Source: Melastoma dodecandrum (Eukaryota > Streptophyta > Magnoliopsida > Myrtales > Melastomataceae). From it: 64,000 nt of DNA. Position 1 is the stretch's first letter; the number at the start of each line of letters is the position of its first letter. This document shows positions 43,056 to 55,051 of this stretch, piece after piece. Location of the stretch: the NCBI GenBank assembly GCA_029817715.1, contig JARUPY010000158.1:806001-870000 (forward strand), written 5' to 3'. Both the position numbers and the translations under genes were made by a program. The notes under the pieces are model-generated. The model searched no databases, was not told where the DNA came from, and was given only the letters and a program-made list of their open reading frames with translations.

Positions 43056-44800
43056 CTAATGTAGTGGAAAGCCTGCTGGGTAAGCGGGAGAACAAGGAAG
43101 AGGCACTTTACCTCTTAGGGTCTCCTCATTCCGCTTACTAGTGAAGTCTACAGGCAGGGTAAGAGTGTTGTAGCTCACGACCATCCTTATTTCCCTGTCA
43201 ACATCACTTGGGATCTCACTCCGGAGCGGGGTATAGTCGAAGCTTGAGCCAGGCTCTTCTGAATGGTCTGTAGACTCAATGTGCTCTGCTTCGGCGTTCA
43301 ATCCCTTTGTAGGCACCCTGGCCGGTAGAGTGGCTCCTGAGAGGGTAGGCCTAGGCCTCTTGGTGACGTGACTTAGACGTCTGTCCCTTCTCTTGCGAGC
43401 GCTTGGTGGCAAGGTGGTTTTGCCCACTGCCTTCTGCCAATACTTTGAAGGGTTAACCACTTTAATTACCCTTGATCTCTTACAATCAAGGAGCGTTTGA
43501 CATACCTCGACAAAATCTCCAACAAATGGATCGTATCCTACTACCATCCGCATTGGTTCCTGTTGCGATTCCGAACAAGTGTTGTTAGTTTAACAAGTAC
43601 CTGTAGCTGTAGAGCGCGCGGGCTTGACCATGATTTCCCCATTGGAGGACAAATCTACAAGCTTGAGGAAGTAGTTGACGCAACAGGAGGAGCAGAGTTG
43701 AGTGATCAGGATCCTGTTTTGAGCTATAAGCTTACATTTCTGGCAGAGCATCTTCTCATCAAGGAACTGAGCTATTGGTGGGCCTGTCCGGAGCGCCTGG
43801 ATGTCTACTCTAGGCATTCCATGTCTCGGCATGTTCGCCTTCTCCTGTGGTGTTTCAGACTGCTGGGTTTTACCAGGGTTGTCTCCTTCTACGGTTCCGG
43901 GGCGAGTTTCACCAGGATAGCCAAGTCTTTCCAGCCTTGGCTTTGCCCCTTATTGGGAAGACGAATCATTAAACTCCAAGTGTCGTTTAGGACGTTCGAG
44001 CACGCGGGGCTGTTGTTCAGGTGCTCTGCCTCGACCGCAAGGGCCACCTCTTCCTCCCCGGGTTGCTGGCCTGCACTCTGCACTTGGGGGGCTTTTGAAT
44101 CCCCTTTATAAATTGTTGGAGGCGCTTCGCAAACTTGGGAAGACTATTCCCATCGCCACTTCCTCGAGTGGGGTCAGGTCATACCAAGAATCCCCCTGGT
44201 TGTTCTGCAAATACTTCCTGAACGTATTACATCTGTCAGTGGTGTGCGTGTCATCTATGTGAATGACTTCCTGAAATTGATGTCTACATCAGCAATATCG
44301 AACATGTGAATGGCTATTTCGTCATCAAAAGGTTTGTCGTCGACCATAATGACTTCGTCTACTTCAGGAAAGCACAATTCCTTTGACTCTATAAGGTCCT
44401 GGATCATATTCCTGAATGATAGACAATCTCTGGTCGTGTGTGTAAACGACCCATGCCATTTGCAGTAATTTCATGTCTTTTCTCTTTTTGTCTGGGAGGT
44501 TCTATGACCTGGTTTAAGCTTAATCCACTTCCGTTGGATGAGCCAATCAAAGATCGCGTATACCTTGTCTACGTCGAAAGAATATTTTCTTTCTTCACCA
44601 GATTTCTAGGACGCTTTGGCTTTTGAGTTTCTCCTTGCTAAGGGCTCACAAACCGTTGCTTCGCCTTTCATGAATTCGGCCATGTCTACCTCAAGGGTTT
44701 CCAACTGATAAGCGTGCTTAGACTGGGCTTCTTCCATCAGTAACTGATGATACTCAGTCGCTCTCCTAGACAGGTCATACAGGTCATTAAACCTTTCTCC
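43056..44800 (-). mobile_element. Gag-protease spacer of the Tat-like element, degenerate
   Basis: The minus strand has broken pieces, such as an Arg/Lys-rich stretch KTTLPPSARKRRDRRLSH at 43450-43380 and a cysteine-containing piece. The remains of the gag zinc-finger region near 44450-44540 align with the NFCKWHGPFTHTTRDC region of the truncated relative. Open frames on the plus strand here are shadows. Confidence 0.5.
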
Positions 44801-45893
44801 CTATAGCTTCTTCTTGAAGGGCATATACAACACGTTTAACGCAATCATCAACTGATCCCTTTCAGGAATTGTAGGTCTACAGCGAAGAAGCGCCTTTCGT
44901 AGACACATAAAGAACTGTCCTGGGTGTTCTCTAGCGGTCTGTTTAAGCCGCATCACCTCAAAGATTGACATGGAGGTATCTAGCCGAGCAAATGCTTTCA
45001 TAAAGAAAGACTGCATTTCCGCCCATGATGTTACTGATCCAGGAGGTAGACTCGCATACCATGTGAAAGCATCTCCTGTAAGAGAGTTTGGGAATAATTT
45101 TAGCTTCCAAAAATCATTGGCCGCAGCATCCCCTGCCTGATGAGTAAACCTGGCTATATGCTCCATGGGTGTCATCTCATCTTCTCCTGAAAAACTGGTA
45201 AAATCAGGTACCCTGTATCCCTTGGGCAGGGGAAAGCCCCTGTCGATATAGGCAGGGTATGGACTCCTGTATAGACCAGGGTCATCCTGCCTGATAGCCC
45301 TAGGTACCATCTGCTCTAAGACCTGAGCAATCATCTCCCTCAGATTCTGTGGTGGTGGTGGTACAGGATCGAACTGTTCCCGAACATATTCCTGACTCAC
45401 TTTTTCTGGAGGATAAGACACCCTTGCTGTAGCTCGAGGTGGCTATGTGTTTACCGAGACGTTAGTGTAGAAGCTCTCTGCCCGTGGTAGACTTCCCATA
45501 ACGGGAGCATCCCCTGGAGGTATCTCCTCTACAGGTGCTTTACCAGGTCGGCGAGAGGGTGACACTTGTATACCTGTTTGTTTCACCTTGAGCTTCTATC
45601 TCGTCATCTACAGGGTTCACTGCATATACGGCATTTGCCCTCCAAGATGTGGGAGATTGAGAGGTAGTAGGCCTTGATGGGGACATCTTGTCCCTATTGC
45701 CGACCTCTGTAGTACGTGGGTTGGCGCCGTCCCAAGGATCATCTCCCTGGAACGATACATTGCGCCTCTCGACGCGCTTGGCATCTCCCATGAAGGAATT
45801 CTCCCTGTCTACGGGGGCACTTGGCCTTGTAGCGGCATTTGGCCTATTCAAAACACTGAGTTGCTCCAAAATCTGAGCCATATTGTCTTGCAA
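44801..45893 (-). CDS. Gag region of the Tat-like element
   Basis: Two minus-strand frames cover the gag. A leader piece is 45893-45540 (MAQILEQLSVLNRPNAAT...). The main Gag domain is 45421-44801, with PDFTSFSGEDEMTPMEHIAR, FKLKLFP-like WKLKLFPNSLTGDAFTWYAS and EMQSFFMKAFARLDTSMS. This is the retrotransposon Gag (capsid-like) family that packages element RNA. The pieces are separated by a stop near 45440. The main domain reads through intact. Confidence 0.8.
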
Positions 45894-46150
45894 TCCAGTG
45901 ATATATATGTCTGTCTATTAAGCTCCTCATATCATTGAATTCTTTATGGAATTCATGCCTGGATATGAACTCAGAAGGAGTATGTACCCCAGAATCAGTT
46001 TGATTCGCAGTTTCTTGCATTCCTAGAGCCGCATTCTCGACGTTTAGTTCTCCAGGTATGGTCTGACCATCTCCATCTAATGGAGGGGAGGGTCGCGATT
46101 GGCTCCGCTCCTGGTACTCTTTGCCATCTGAAAACTTTAAGTTTCACGTA

Positions 46151-46168
46151 CTCCCACTGTGGTAGCCA
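46151..46168 (-). promoter_or_regulatory. Primer binding site of the Tat-like element
   Basis: TGGCTACCACAGTGGGAG on the minus strand lies six bases inside the 5' LTR. It differs at one base from the site in the truncated relative at 31766-31783, which shows the two share a primer type. Confidence 0.7.
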
Positions 46169-46174
46169 AAAACG

Positions 46175-47358
46175 TGTTCGCGTCGAAAACGGATCACGTC
46201 GGAAATATTTGGCAATAAGACTCACAGGGATAGTAAATGTGGTCGCTAATAAGTAATTGAATGAAATAGATCAAATGTAAACAGTTTTACAATAAGTAAA
46301 GAATGCTTACAGCCACAAAAATAAAAACAAGGACGGAAGTAAGGTCGTAGACTGGCCACTGTGCTCCGTAGACTCAGAGCGAGGTTGTAGACTTGACGCT
46401 GGAAACTGTTATCCAGCAAGTCTAAACGGTGAAGGACGTCGTAAACTTGAAGCTGGCACTCCGGACTCGAGAATCTGGTCAGCGTAGTCGTAGACTTGCC
46501 TTCCTCGGCTGGCGAAAATTGACTGCGGGGCTTGGTGGACGAAATGTGGTCGAATGTAGAGACAGATGTGGATACCAAGGCTATGGTGGCTCCCCCTGGT
46601 AGCGGTGTCGAAGGCGGAGAAGTGTACCGGGACTACGGTGGCTCGTCCTGGCGTTGGAGTCGAAGGTATTAGGCTTGTTCTTTCAGCTTCATTGATCGTT
46701 TCAAAGGCTACCCCCAAGGGGGGAAGCGCACTATTCTTGATGGGGATGTGTACCGGGACTACGGTGGCTCGTCCTGGCGTTGGAGTACTGGCGGGGATTT
46801 GTTTCCAGAGCTACGATTGCTCACTCTGATGGTTGAAGGAAGACCAATGAAACTTTAAGAGTTTCGCCCAGGTCGGGGAATCCTAACAACTAACAACTAA
46901 GGGGTGACGAGCAAGATAAGCTTCTGTTGGTTGATTTATTTGTGATTTTCTGAGTGAGATCTCCTCCTTTTATACCCAGTCTGTTACGACCTTCTGAAGA
47001 TCTTCCAGACTCAACCACCCCCAAGAATCTCGGAGCCAACAAACTGACTTCCACTCATGTAGACGTGGGTCGTAGACTCCTCTGACTTCGGGTTTAATTA
47101 ATTGTCTTTTAAGACGTGCATCAGTACAGACGTGGGTTGTATGCTCCATTTATCTCGGGGCTATTATACCGTTCCCTTTGACGTGTTTCCTATGCAGGCG
47201 TAGGCTTGTAGACTTCCCCTTCATTACAGGGTTACTACCCGGCCATATAGTCTGTGTAGACTACGGATGCAGGCCTGGTGTGTCTAACTTTGTTATGGGC
47301 TTAGCGTCTATGGGCTTTGTCAGAAATAGTAGGCCCAAAATAATCTATAGTGTCAACA
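46175..47358 (-). repeat. 5' LTR of the Tat-like element
   Basis: This is the partner of the LTR at 39009-40138. It carries about 120 extra bases near 46670-46790, which include a second GTGTACCGGGACTACGGTGG unit. Part of the added length is thus a local duplication and part an unrelated insertion. Confidence 0.9.
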
Positions 47359-47701
47359 GACTTCTCGTCTTCATTTCTCGGGGTTTCCATCATACCGATC
47401 GCGGAGTGACCACGAACGTTCTTCTTCGGACATTGGCTGCACCTCCATCATCTCCCATTTACCCGGCTACACCTTGATCCCTCAACACTCACTCCACCTC
47501 CACCGACGGCAACTCCCCCTCTACCTCTCCTCTTCCCGCTGTTGTTCCCCGAAGAACCCTTCACCTTCCCGTCCAACTTATATTCCTCATCATCATCGTC
47601 TCCTCTGAACTTCTGCAAATATCGCCGTAGAACAACAATCAGAGGAAGCTGAGGTACAACGGATACCAGAGCCAGTTTGCATGTAATTCCATTTCCTTAC
47701 A

Positions 47702-47893
47702 TCACGTCACCTCAACATCACAAGAGAAATCAAATCCACTGATACGTCGCTCATCATATCCAAACTTCCCATTTGCATTCACGATGCAGAAGATGTGTCC
47801 GCAAATTATTTCCATATCATCGACAAGCCTGGTGTAGATTTCATGCAATGAAATATCAAATGGCAGACCAAATGCATTAGACAGGCCATTACC
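47702..47893 (-). pseudogene. Unidentified coding-like fragment
   Basis: Behind a possible acceptor (CCGAAG) the minus strand reads 63 residues to a TGA stop. It includes NAFGLPFDISLHEIYTRLVD and GHIFCIVNANGKFGYDERRI. The composition looks like a real exon and no stop occurs until the end. I do not recognise the family. It has no start codon of its own, so it is a last exon or a gene scrap. Confidence 0.35.
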
Positions 47894-49483
47894 TTCGGCG
47901 GCGGGGAGACCAAGACCTTTTCCGCGGCATTATTAGTACCTCTACAATATGAAGAAACGTACACTACTAAACCCTCAAAATTAAACCAAATGGAGACTTG
48001 GGATAAAATTTGAAAGAAACATGATACAACCTAAACGTAAGGTGTCGTAGTTTTCATGTACGTTGCGAAGAAACCCCTACACAAATTCTAACATGGTATC
48101 AAAGTCAAATTTAGGACTTGAGAAATAACCATAATGGTTGGGAAACTCTCACTAGCCTATTTGGATAAATACTTTTTTATGGAATAAATTTTGTATGCAT
48201 AAATATACCGATAAAATTTATTTTTTGTTATAAATAACAATAGCTCATAACAAATAGAAGACAAAATTAATTTTGTTAACATATTTTTTTCACCACATTA
48301 ATTAGTTGATGACTATTTAAAATAATTTATAGCATTGATAAATAAAAAGATATTTAGTTATTGGTAACGAAAAAATAGAAGTAAATCATATTTTTTATAA
48401 TATTTTAATTATGAGTTTGTTACGATATTTAAATATTTTTTAATATATTAGTTATTTAATTATTTTCTATTTGAAAGTATGAGAAAAAATTATTTTAAAT
48501 GATTTTGTATCATTTTCGCTTTTAACTCTCAATATTAGTGAACAAAGATATAATTTGTTTTCTATTTCAAGGAGAATAATATTTAGAGAAAAATCATGTA
48601 AAAATAATTTAAATCTCAACACTAGAAAAACAAATTCAAATTAAAAAATAGAAATAAAACGGTGAAAAACACTCCACTACCTAGCCATCTTTCTTCCGGT
48701 TCTCTCTAACAACATTCGATTACCATTTCCTTTTCTGTTTTGAATTATTGTTGATCTTTGTTCCGCAAAACCAATTGCTCAATACAAATTAGGTCAGTTT
48801 TCCAAGAACTATTATATTATTTGATTGTTATTCACTATTTCATTTATTTCACATATTTGTTTTAATGATTTGATCTAATTCTTTTATGATTATTAAGGAT
48901 GTTATTTTTTAATTTTGTTTTTCACGCACACCCTTTGCCCTCAAGCGCGTGTGCAATTCTGACGACACGAAAATCTAGGTCCGTTCTCCCGGCGCCATCC
49001 GATCGGCGCCTCGATTCGAGTGTCAAGGCGTTGCGGAAAAGATCGGAGTGTATCCTCCTTTGATTCCTGGTTACCCGAACCTTCGGCGATCATCTCCATA
49101 TTCCTTAGGAGGTGACGAGCGAAAAACAGAGTATGATCCATAAAAGAAAGCTTCGGGAGGACCCGGAGTGGCTCGCGTCTCCTTTCCCCATCAATTATGG
49201 TCCCATTTAAAATAAGTTTGTTACTTAACCTAGGAAGAGGGACATGTGTGTTTGTGTTGGAGCCGATCCTTGTCCAACTTGGGTTGATTTGAGGGGATTC
49301 AAAAGAGAAGCATGCCAGTTGGGATTAGGAGGCTGACATCGGGAGGTCTTGGCTCGTCAGCGATGGAGATGTAGAGTCTTTGGCTCTGATTTCTACATGT
49401 GTAAAGAGGAGTTGGCCTTTGGTTTCTATGGTGCAGGGAGGAGTTGGCATTCGGTACTCGGTGATGGATTAGTGAGGTGATGT
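47894..49483. other. AT-rich intergenic sequence
   Basis: The stretch 48140-48900 is extremely AT-rich, with no domain or repeat unit I can define. The stretch 48920-49480 has normal GC content and short open frames without recognisable homology. Confidence 0.4.
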
Positions 49484-49674
49484 TCCACTATCTTTGGGCC
49501 CCTCATCCATCCCAATGTTGATCGAGGTCGGTCTTCAAAGTGAAACCTCTTTGGGGTCTTTGTGTCATGGAAATTTAGCTCCACTATCTTTGGGCCACTC
49601 ATCCATCCCAATGTTGATCGAAGTCAGTCTTCAAAGTGAAACCTCTTTGGGGTCTTCGTATCATGGAAATTTAG
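49484..49674. repeat. Tandem duplication, two copies of 96 bp
   Basis: A unit beginning TCCACTATCTTTGGGCC and ending GGAAATTTAG is present twice with only a few base differences. Both copies stay open in one frame on each strand, because 96 is a multiple of three. The high similarity suggests a recent duplication. Confidence 0.85.
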
Positions 49675-51589
49675 TTATGAAACAGTGATTTTTGGTTTTC
49701 ATGTTGGGCCCTAGACCTTGATAGTCGTCAAAGAATTTTTGGTTTTCAAAATTCGGGTTTGGGCCTTGTAGTGTAGCCCTCGAGAAACCTTTGGTTTTTG
49801 GCGGCCTTCGTTTGTAGGTTTGTTGATATTTGTATTTTTCCACAACCCAATAATAAATTAGTGAAATTTATTTTTTTCCATTTACGTGGTGTCAAAATTA
49901 ATAAGAAGTCTATTTAAAAAATATTTAATATTTGTGAAAATAAAATTTATTCAATTAATAATATCTAAATTATTAAATAAATATAAATAATGACGAATCA
50001 AATACATGTTACAATAAATTTATTTTAATAAATACAATTTCTTCACAATATATATAACAAAATGAGCTTATCTCCACAAACACAGTGACACTGTCACATT
50101 ACTTTTATTATGACAAATATTACACCGTAAAGTTACAACTTTCTATGACTATTTACTAAAGATGTTGCAGTGTCTTAACCTATTAGTTAGCTTTTAAGTG
50201 AAGCCGCCCACGAATTCTACAAATTGAGGAAGTCTGTTCCCCGAGACTTATGGGCATCTCCCCATGGCTGAAAGGAGAAGAAGAAGAAAGATGCAGGTGG
50301 GTGGGGGATCATCAGGTCGGCCGAAACAAAGCTTGCGGCGGAAAATAGTAAAACCTATGCATTACCGGCCACCAGATTACAATTCCAATATCACACACTA
50401 CATCACCCGCCCCCGCTACTTCCTTTGGTTTCGGTGGATGTTTCTTGTTGTGTCTTATTAATAACAATAATGCATAACAATTCTGTGGGAATGAATATTT
50501 TCGGAGTGGCTGCTGCTGCTGCAGCATTAGTTTATCATCTAACAGTGTCTCGCAATTGTTAATAAGAAAAAAGAAAGAGGAAAAAAAAATACACGACCTA
50601 AAAATGTGGGGTGGCACCCAAGTCTTGGTCGTCAACAATCTAATCTATTCCTACTACAATCAGTCCAATCTTGTCATCATCACCTGGATTTCTTACGAGA
50701 TTCTATTGTTCTCGAGCAAAGATTCAATTTGAACTCCTCCATGCTGACGTAACAAATTAGACGATATAATATATTCAAGGAGTTAGGAACTCCCGTTAGT
50801 TTGGACAAGACAGTATGAAAGTAGGTTTACATGTAGAAACGGTAAAATGATATATAGAAAAGAATATATACATATCTAAACAAAATTATCGATATATCTC
50901 AACAATTGGTAATATTATCGGTTACTCATCGGAGTCCGGTGGATTTTAGCTGTGACGGAGATAATTGTGTTTCGTCTCTCTATCAATCGTCATTAATGGT
51001 TGGGCGGCATTTCAGATTTTTTGTTTTCTTTATCTCTCTCTAATAACTGAATTAGCCAATATAATAGACATGTTACTAATAGTAGTAATAACAGTATGGA
51101 TCATCATCGTCGCAAAGCCTCCCAAATTCGATTCCAAAGCTGTCGTTCATTTACTTTCAGATGGTAATTATTTCTTCTTTATTTACGATAAGATCAAGAA
51201 TCCCAAATTGTGAATAGCATACGACCCATTCTATGCAAGGCCTTATGATTTCAATAGGCATCTCTTTAATCCAGTTCTGACACAAAATGATTTAGACTCA
51301 AATTAACTTTATCACTAATTAAACATGGTGCACGTGAATTACTTTTAAGGGACCTTAATCCCCTCTAGTGCACATCATTGCCCTTTCCACGTGTCACACT
51401 ACCCACCGAGCCGATCACTTCCCATCTCAACCATTAAATCGTATATGTGAACACTAAAATCTCGTGAAGAAATTTCAGTGTACAAATTATCGTATTAAAA
51501 TATGTAGCGGGCTCTATCTCTAGTCACGAGAAAAGCACGTGATTCTTCTGATTCGATCTTCGAAGAATAACGTTTATAGATGATAATCC
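49675..51589. other. Intergenic sequence with no supported gene
   Basis: The stretch is mostly AT-rich. A GCT/GCA run near 50505-50525 is a simple repeat. The ORFs at 50264-50461 (Arg-rich start) and 50965-51213 (hydrophobic) have no recognised domain and are not called as genes. Confidence 0.35.
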
Positions 51590-51785
51590 TGAGCGCTGGC
51601 AGAATTTCAGTAGAACTTCGGGATGAAATATTAATGAAATCGTCGGGGCCTATGGACGTGATCCGGCAGAACTTCGATAGCATGATGAAGTCGTCGGGGC
51701 CTTTGGACGTGATCCGGCAGAGCTTCGATAACTTGATGAAGTCGTCGGGGCATTTGGACGTGATCCGGCAGAACCCCAGGACGCG
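51590..51785. repeat. 51-bp tandem repeat, about three units
   Basis: CGTCGGGGCC and the following GGACGTGATCCGGCAGA recur at 51641, 51692 and 51743, an exact 51-bp spacing. Because 51 is a multiple of three, both strands stay open. The plus strand encodes a 17-residue repeat such as MKSSGPLDVIRQSFDNL. It is the left part of a repeat-rich block that continues to 52570. Confidence 0.75.
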
Positions 51786-52039
51786 TTGCAGAAGAACACC
51801 AAGCGATGGACGTCGGCAGAGCTTCGGCGTGCAGGAGGCGGCGAGAGTCTTCGAGAGTTCCAATAGTCTTCTCTCCACCTATATGTGTGTATTGTTGTGT
51901 TGACAAAGAGATATAACCGTCGTCGAAGAATATAATATCCGAGAATATCGTTCGAGAAGAATATTGTTGTGTGTGCAATATGACCGCAGGGAAAATATGA
52001 CTCATAGAGATTATACCACCGCGAGAATATCGTCATCCC

Positions 52040-52570
52040 GCTATGGGGCCTTCAGAGATGAAACCACCAGAGATGCCTTTAGATATATACCCGCAAGATG
52101 GGCCTTCGGAGATATACCCGCTTGAGGGGGCCTTCGGAGATAAATCCTCAAGAGGGGCCTTCGGAGATAAACCCTCAAGAGAGGCACTCGGAGATATACC
52201 CACAAGAGGGGCCTTCAGAGATATACCCGCTTGAGGGGCCTTCGGAGATCCCGTCTGAGGGGGCCTTCGGAGATATACTCGCAAGAGGGTCCTTCGGAGA
52301 TATACCAGCTAGAGGGGGCCTTCGGAGATGAAACCGCAAGAGGGGCCTTCGGAGATATACCCGCTAGAGGGGGCCTTCGGAGATATACCTGACCACCCGC
52401 AGAGGGACCTTCGCCACCGCACCACCCGCAGTGGGGCCTTCGCCGCACCACCCGCCAGAGGGGCCTTCGCCGCGCCGCACCACCCGCGGAGGGGCCTTCG
52501 CGGTGCCGCACCACCCACCCGCAGAGGGGCCTTCGCCGCGCCGCACCACCCACTGAGGGGTCTTCAAAAA
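52040..52570. repeat. 27-bp GC-rich minisatellite merging into a related CCGCACCACCCGC repeat
   Basis: GGGGCCTTCGGAGATATACC-type units recur at about 27-bp steps: GCC of the core at 52102, 52130, 52157, 52184, 52211, 52238, 52263, 52290, 52318, 52345 and 52373. From 52390 to 52570 the same GGGGCCTTCG core alternates with CCGCACCACCCGC at 27-35 bp steps. Frames are open on both strands through most of it. With the 51-bp repeat and the AT-rich tail at 52570-52680 it may be part of an unrecognised LTR or leader. That is only a guess. Confidence 0.8.
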
Positions 52571-53534
52571 GAATAACTAGAATCTCTTTATAACCCAATA
52601 GGGCTTAAGAGAATAAAATTACACTGGTTAAATAATTACACTGGTTAAATAACATTTCCTTAAATATATCTTTTATGACGAAAATCGCATATAAATAAAA
52701 TAAAACAAATGGTGTCTGGTTCCAACGATTAGAGAAGAAAAATAATCACCAAGATTATTTTTGTTACCATTTTCCTTTACTTTTTCTTTTCCTTTAATTG
52801 GCACTTAATTTGCGGTAAGATTGCCATTTCCAACCTAAAATTTTGATAATATGAACCCTAAAATTATATGCAATTATTACACGATCTTATATACCAAATA
52901 CGCTCACGATCCTATCATATGATCTTGATTATCAAAATTAACTAATATTTTCGAGATTTATTTCATAAAAAAAACTTATCAAAAAAAATATTTTGAAGTT
53001 TGTTTTTTCTCGAGCTTTGTGCTACGATGTCAGCTTTCAGTCGTTGTATATACATAACATTTTAATTTAATATATATGATATATTCTCGATGAACCCTAC
53101 GCATGGATTACATTCTTATTGGTATTTCACATTTATGTAAGAAAGAGTAATCGAATTTAGGACACGAATAAATTGGAAAAACAAGAATAAATACTCCATT
53201 TTAAGATACATAGAAAAAAGTGCGAATGACAAAAAAGAAAAAGTGCGGTGATATGAGTATTTCTCTCCCTGACTTGCCAAGTCTATTTGGTTAAGTGGGA
53301 TGAACCTAGCACCTATTAATATATAATGTGTCGGGCACTTACATCACAGCTTTATGTCAATACACGGGCATTCACCATACAACGTCTAAACCACATTAAT
53401 AATATTACATGATATGTACAAAAGCACAATTAAAATGATCGCATGAACCTTAATTGGGTTATCACACATTGTCTCTTATATAGTGACACAAACCGTTTAA
53501 ATAAATTAAAAATAGTAATTGATTATAGCCTCCA
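52571..53534. other. AT-rich spacer
   Basis: A short direct duplication of ATTACACTGGTTAAATA lies at 52618-52650. No gene or domain is seen. Confidence 0.35.
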
Positions 53535-53767
53535 TGATTTACATAATACTAGTACGATAAACCTAACTCGCAAATCCAGTATATCGCTTTAGATTAAAAT
53601 ACACTGAAGTCAAGCATCACTTTCCGAGGGATAATGTACAACAAGGTTCTATAAACGTAAAATACGTCAACAAAGAAAACCAATTGACTAATCTTTTTAC
53701 GAATCCTCTGGGTAAAGAAAAGTTTTTCTTTTTAAGAAGTGAACTAGGATCCTGTCATCTCATGTAA
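53535..53767 (+). mobile_element. Ty1/copia polyprotein C-terminus (RNase H end)
   Basis: The plus strand reads NTSTINLTR, a one-base shift, then NPVYRFRLKYTEVKHHFPRD, KYVNKENQLTNLFTNPLGKE and KFFFLRSELGSCHLM before TAA. This matches the universal end of copia polyproteins (HIDIRHHF..., ENQLADIFTKPL, RSELG). It is a truncated remnant; RT and upstream parts are not present to the left. Confidence 0.8.
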
Positions 53768-55051
53768 CGTCTTACGTAAGACAAATAGTTAATAAAGTCC
53801 TGTAAGTACTTTATGAAGCAAAAACATACAACAGAAGGTACTACCTTCAACGCTATAAAAGATACAACAAATTTTATTCCAAAAATTGAATTGAAATTCA
53901 AATAAGGCTCTAAAATATGTTTGGAAGCTTATATCAGGAAATATATTTTTAAAATATATTTTCCAAACGTAAGCTTTTTGAGATAGAAGCTACAACCTTC
54001 TATGACTTCATCTTTTACACTAAGGAAATTTTTAGAAGTTTCTAACCATATGGCTTTGATGTAATGAATGTTACTTGGACATGATTTACTTAGCACCATG
54101 AATAAATTTTCTAACTTTTATATTTTGGTTTATCTTCAGTGTTTCGATTTACCTTCAACAGAGCCATTTTTCTATGTTTCTACCTAGTGCTCATGTTTAT
54201 GTAACTAAAAGGGGAAGAGATTTTGGAAATGTTTGGAGAAATATGAGATTGGATATTCGGGAAGATTAAAGATATAGCTCAACTAATTCTCAAAAACTTT
54301 CAAGCATTCTTACAGAATTAACGGGATAGAAGGTCAATCCATATTATGGTATTTTAACCTTCTATAGGGAATAAAAAGTTTGAGCACAACTTAGTTTTTT
54401 TGGGAGTGCAAAGCACATGCGACTGTTGGGCTAAATATATGGGAGTCTTGTTCCAATAATCTATTCAAGTTATATGCTTATACCGAAGCTTTTGCATTTT
54501 GTGAAAGTAAAACTTATTAAATGCATATATACCTTCTCCTTTTTACCTTTCTTCCACTTGTTTTTGATATGATAAAAAGGGGATACATCTTGTGAAGGGG
54601 GGGTCATTCGCTCTGTATTTGGTTATAGAAAAATATTAATTTTCTATATCAACTATGGATGTATAGGGTTCAACCTTCAATCGGGTATGTGAATCATTAT
54701 CTTATAGTCACATAAGTTTCTATTTATTACTAAGCATGTAGAGTTCAACATTCTACTGGGTATGTGAATCGTGATATTATAGTCACTTGCCGGGAAAGCA
54801 AAAGTGAAAACTCATAATTTTTTGCAGGATAAAATACAGAATCTCCACGCTTTATACATCACAAAAGCTTTGTGCTATGTGAACAAATTGTTTTTATAAC
54901 ATAAGCTTCTATGCTCTCTTAGAAAGAAACCATAAGATTTTGTAAAATGCAAGACTCATACAAGCACCTATCTATGAGGAGTCAGGGGAGTTCCTTGTAA
55001 AAATATTTCCCTCAAACATAAATATTTTTTCATCATCAAAATGGGGAAGAT
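53768..55051 (+). mobile_element. Region between copia polyprotein end and its 3' LTR
   Basis: About 1.3 kb lies between the polyprotein stop and the LTR, as in Sirevirus-type copia elements that carry an extra ORF there. Many stops are present and no ORF can be followed. A local duplication of GGGTATGTGAATC...TATAGTCAC occurs near 54683 and 54760. At 55035-55050 a purine-rich CAAAATGGGGAAG precedes the LTR and fits a polypurine tract. Confidence 0.45.

Larger units (their letters stand above)
39009..47358 (-). mobile_element. Tat-like Ty3/gypsy LTR retrotransposon with both LTRs, partly deleted inside
   Basis: The two LTRs (39009-40138 and 46175-47358) begin TGTTCGCG and end GTGTCAACA. The flanks are GGCTT at the left and GACTT at the right, a 5-bp duplication with one change. 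Transcription order is right to left: 5' LTR, primer binding site, gag, protease, RT, antisense ORF remnant, polypurine tract, 3' LTR. RNase H and integrase are missing, and gag and protease contain stops and frameshifts, so the element is not autonomous. About 14 differences occur in the last 180 bp of the two LTRs, and the right LTR has an extra insert near 46670-46790. The insertion is therefore not recent. Confidence 0.9.

Noticed and set aside
43497..44111. Plus-strand ORF of 204 codons inside the Tat-like element
   Set aside because: It lies opposite the gag-protease region in a place where no antisense ORF is expected and shows no domain.
50264..50638. Small ORFs on both strands (Arg-rich plus-strand protein; minus-strand ORF of 108 codons)
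   Set aside because: No recognisable motif, no splice or UTR context, and both strands are open, which suggests chance.
50965..51213. Hydrophobic ORF reminiscent of NDR1/HIN1-like membrane proteins
   Set aside because: Only a generic hydrophobic helix followed by KPPKFDSK; the diagnostic later domain is absent.
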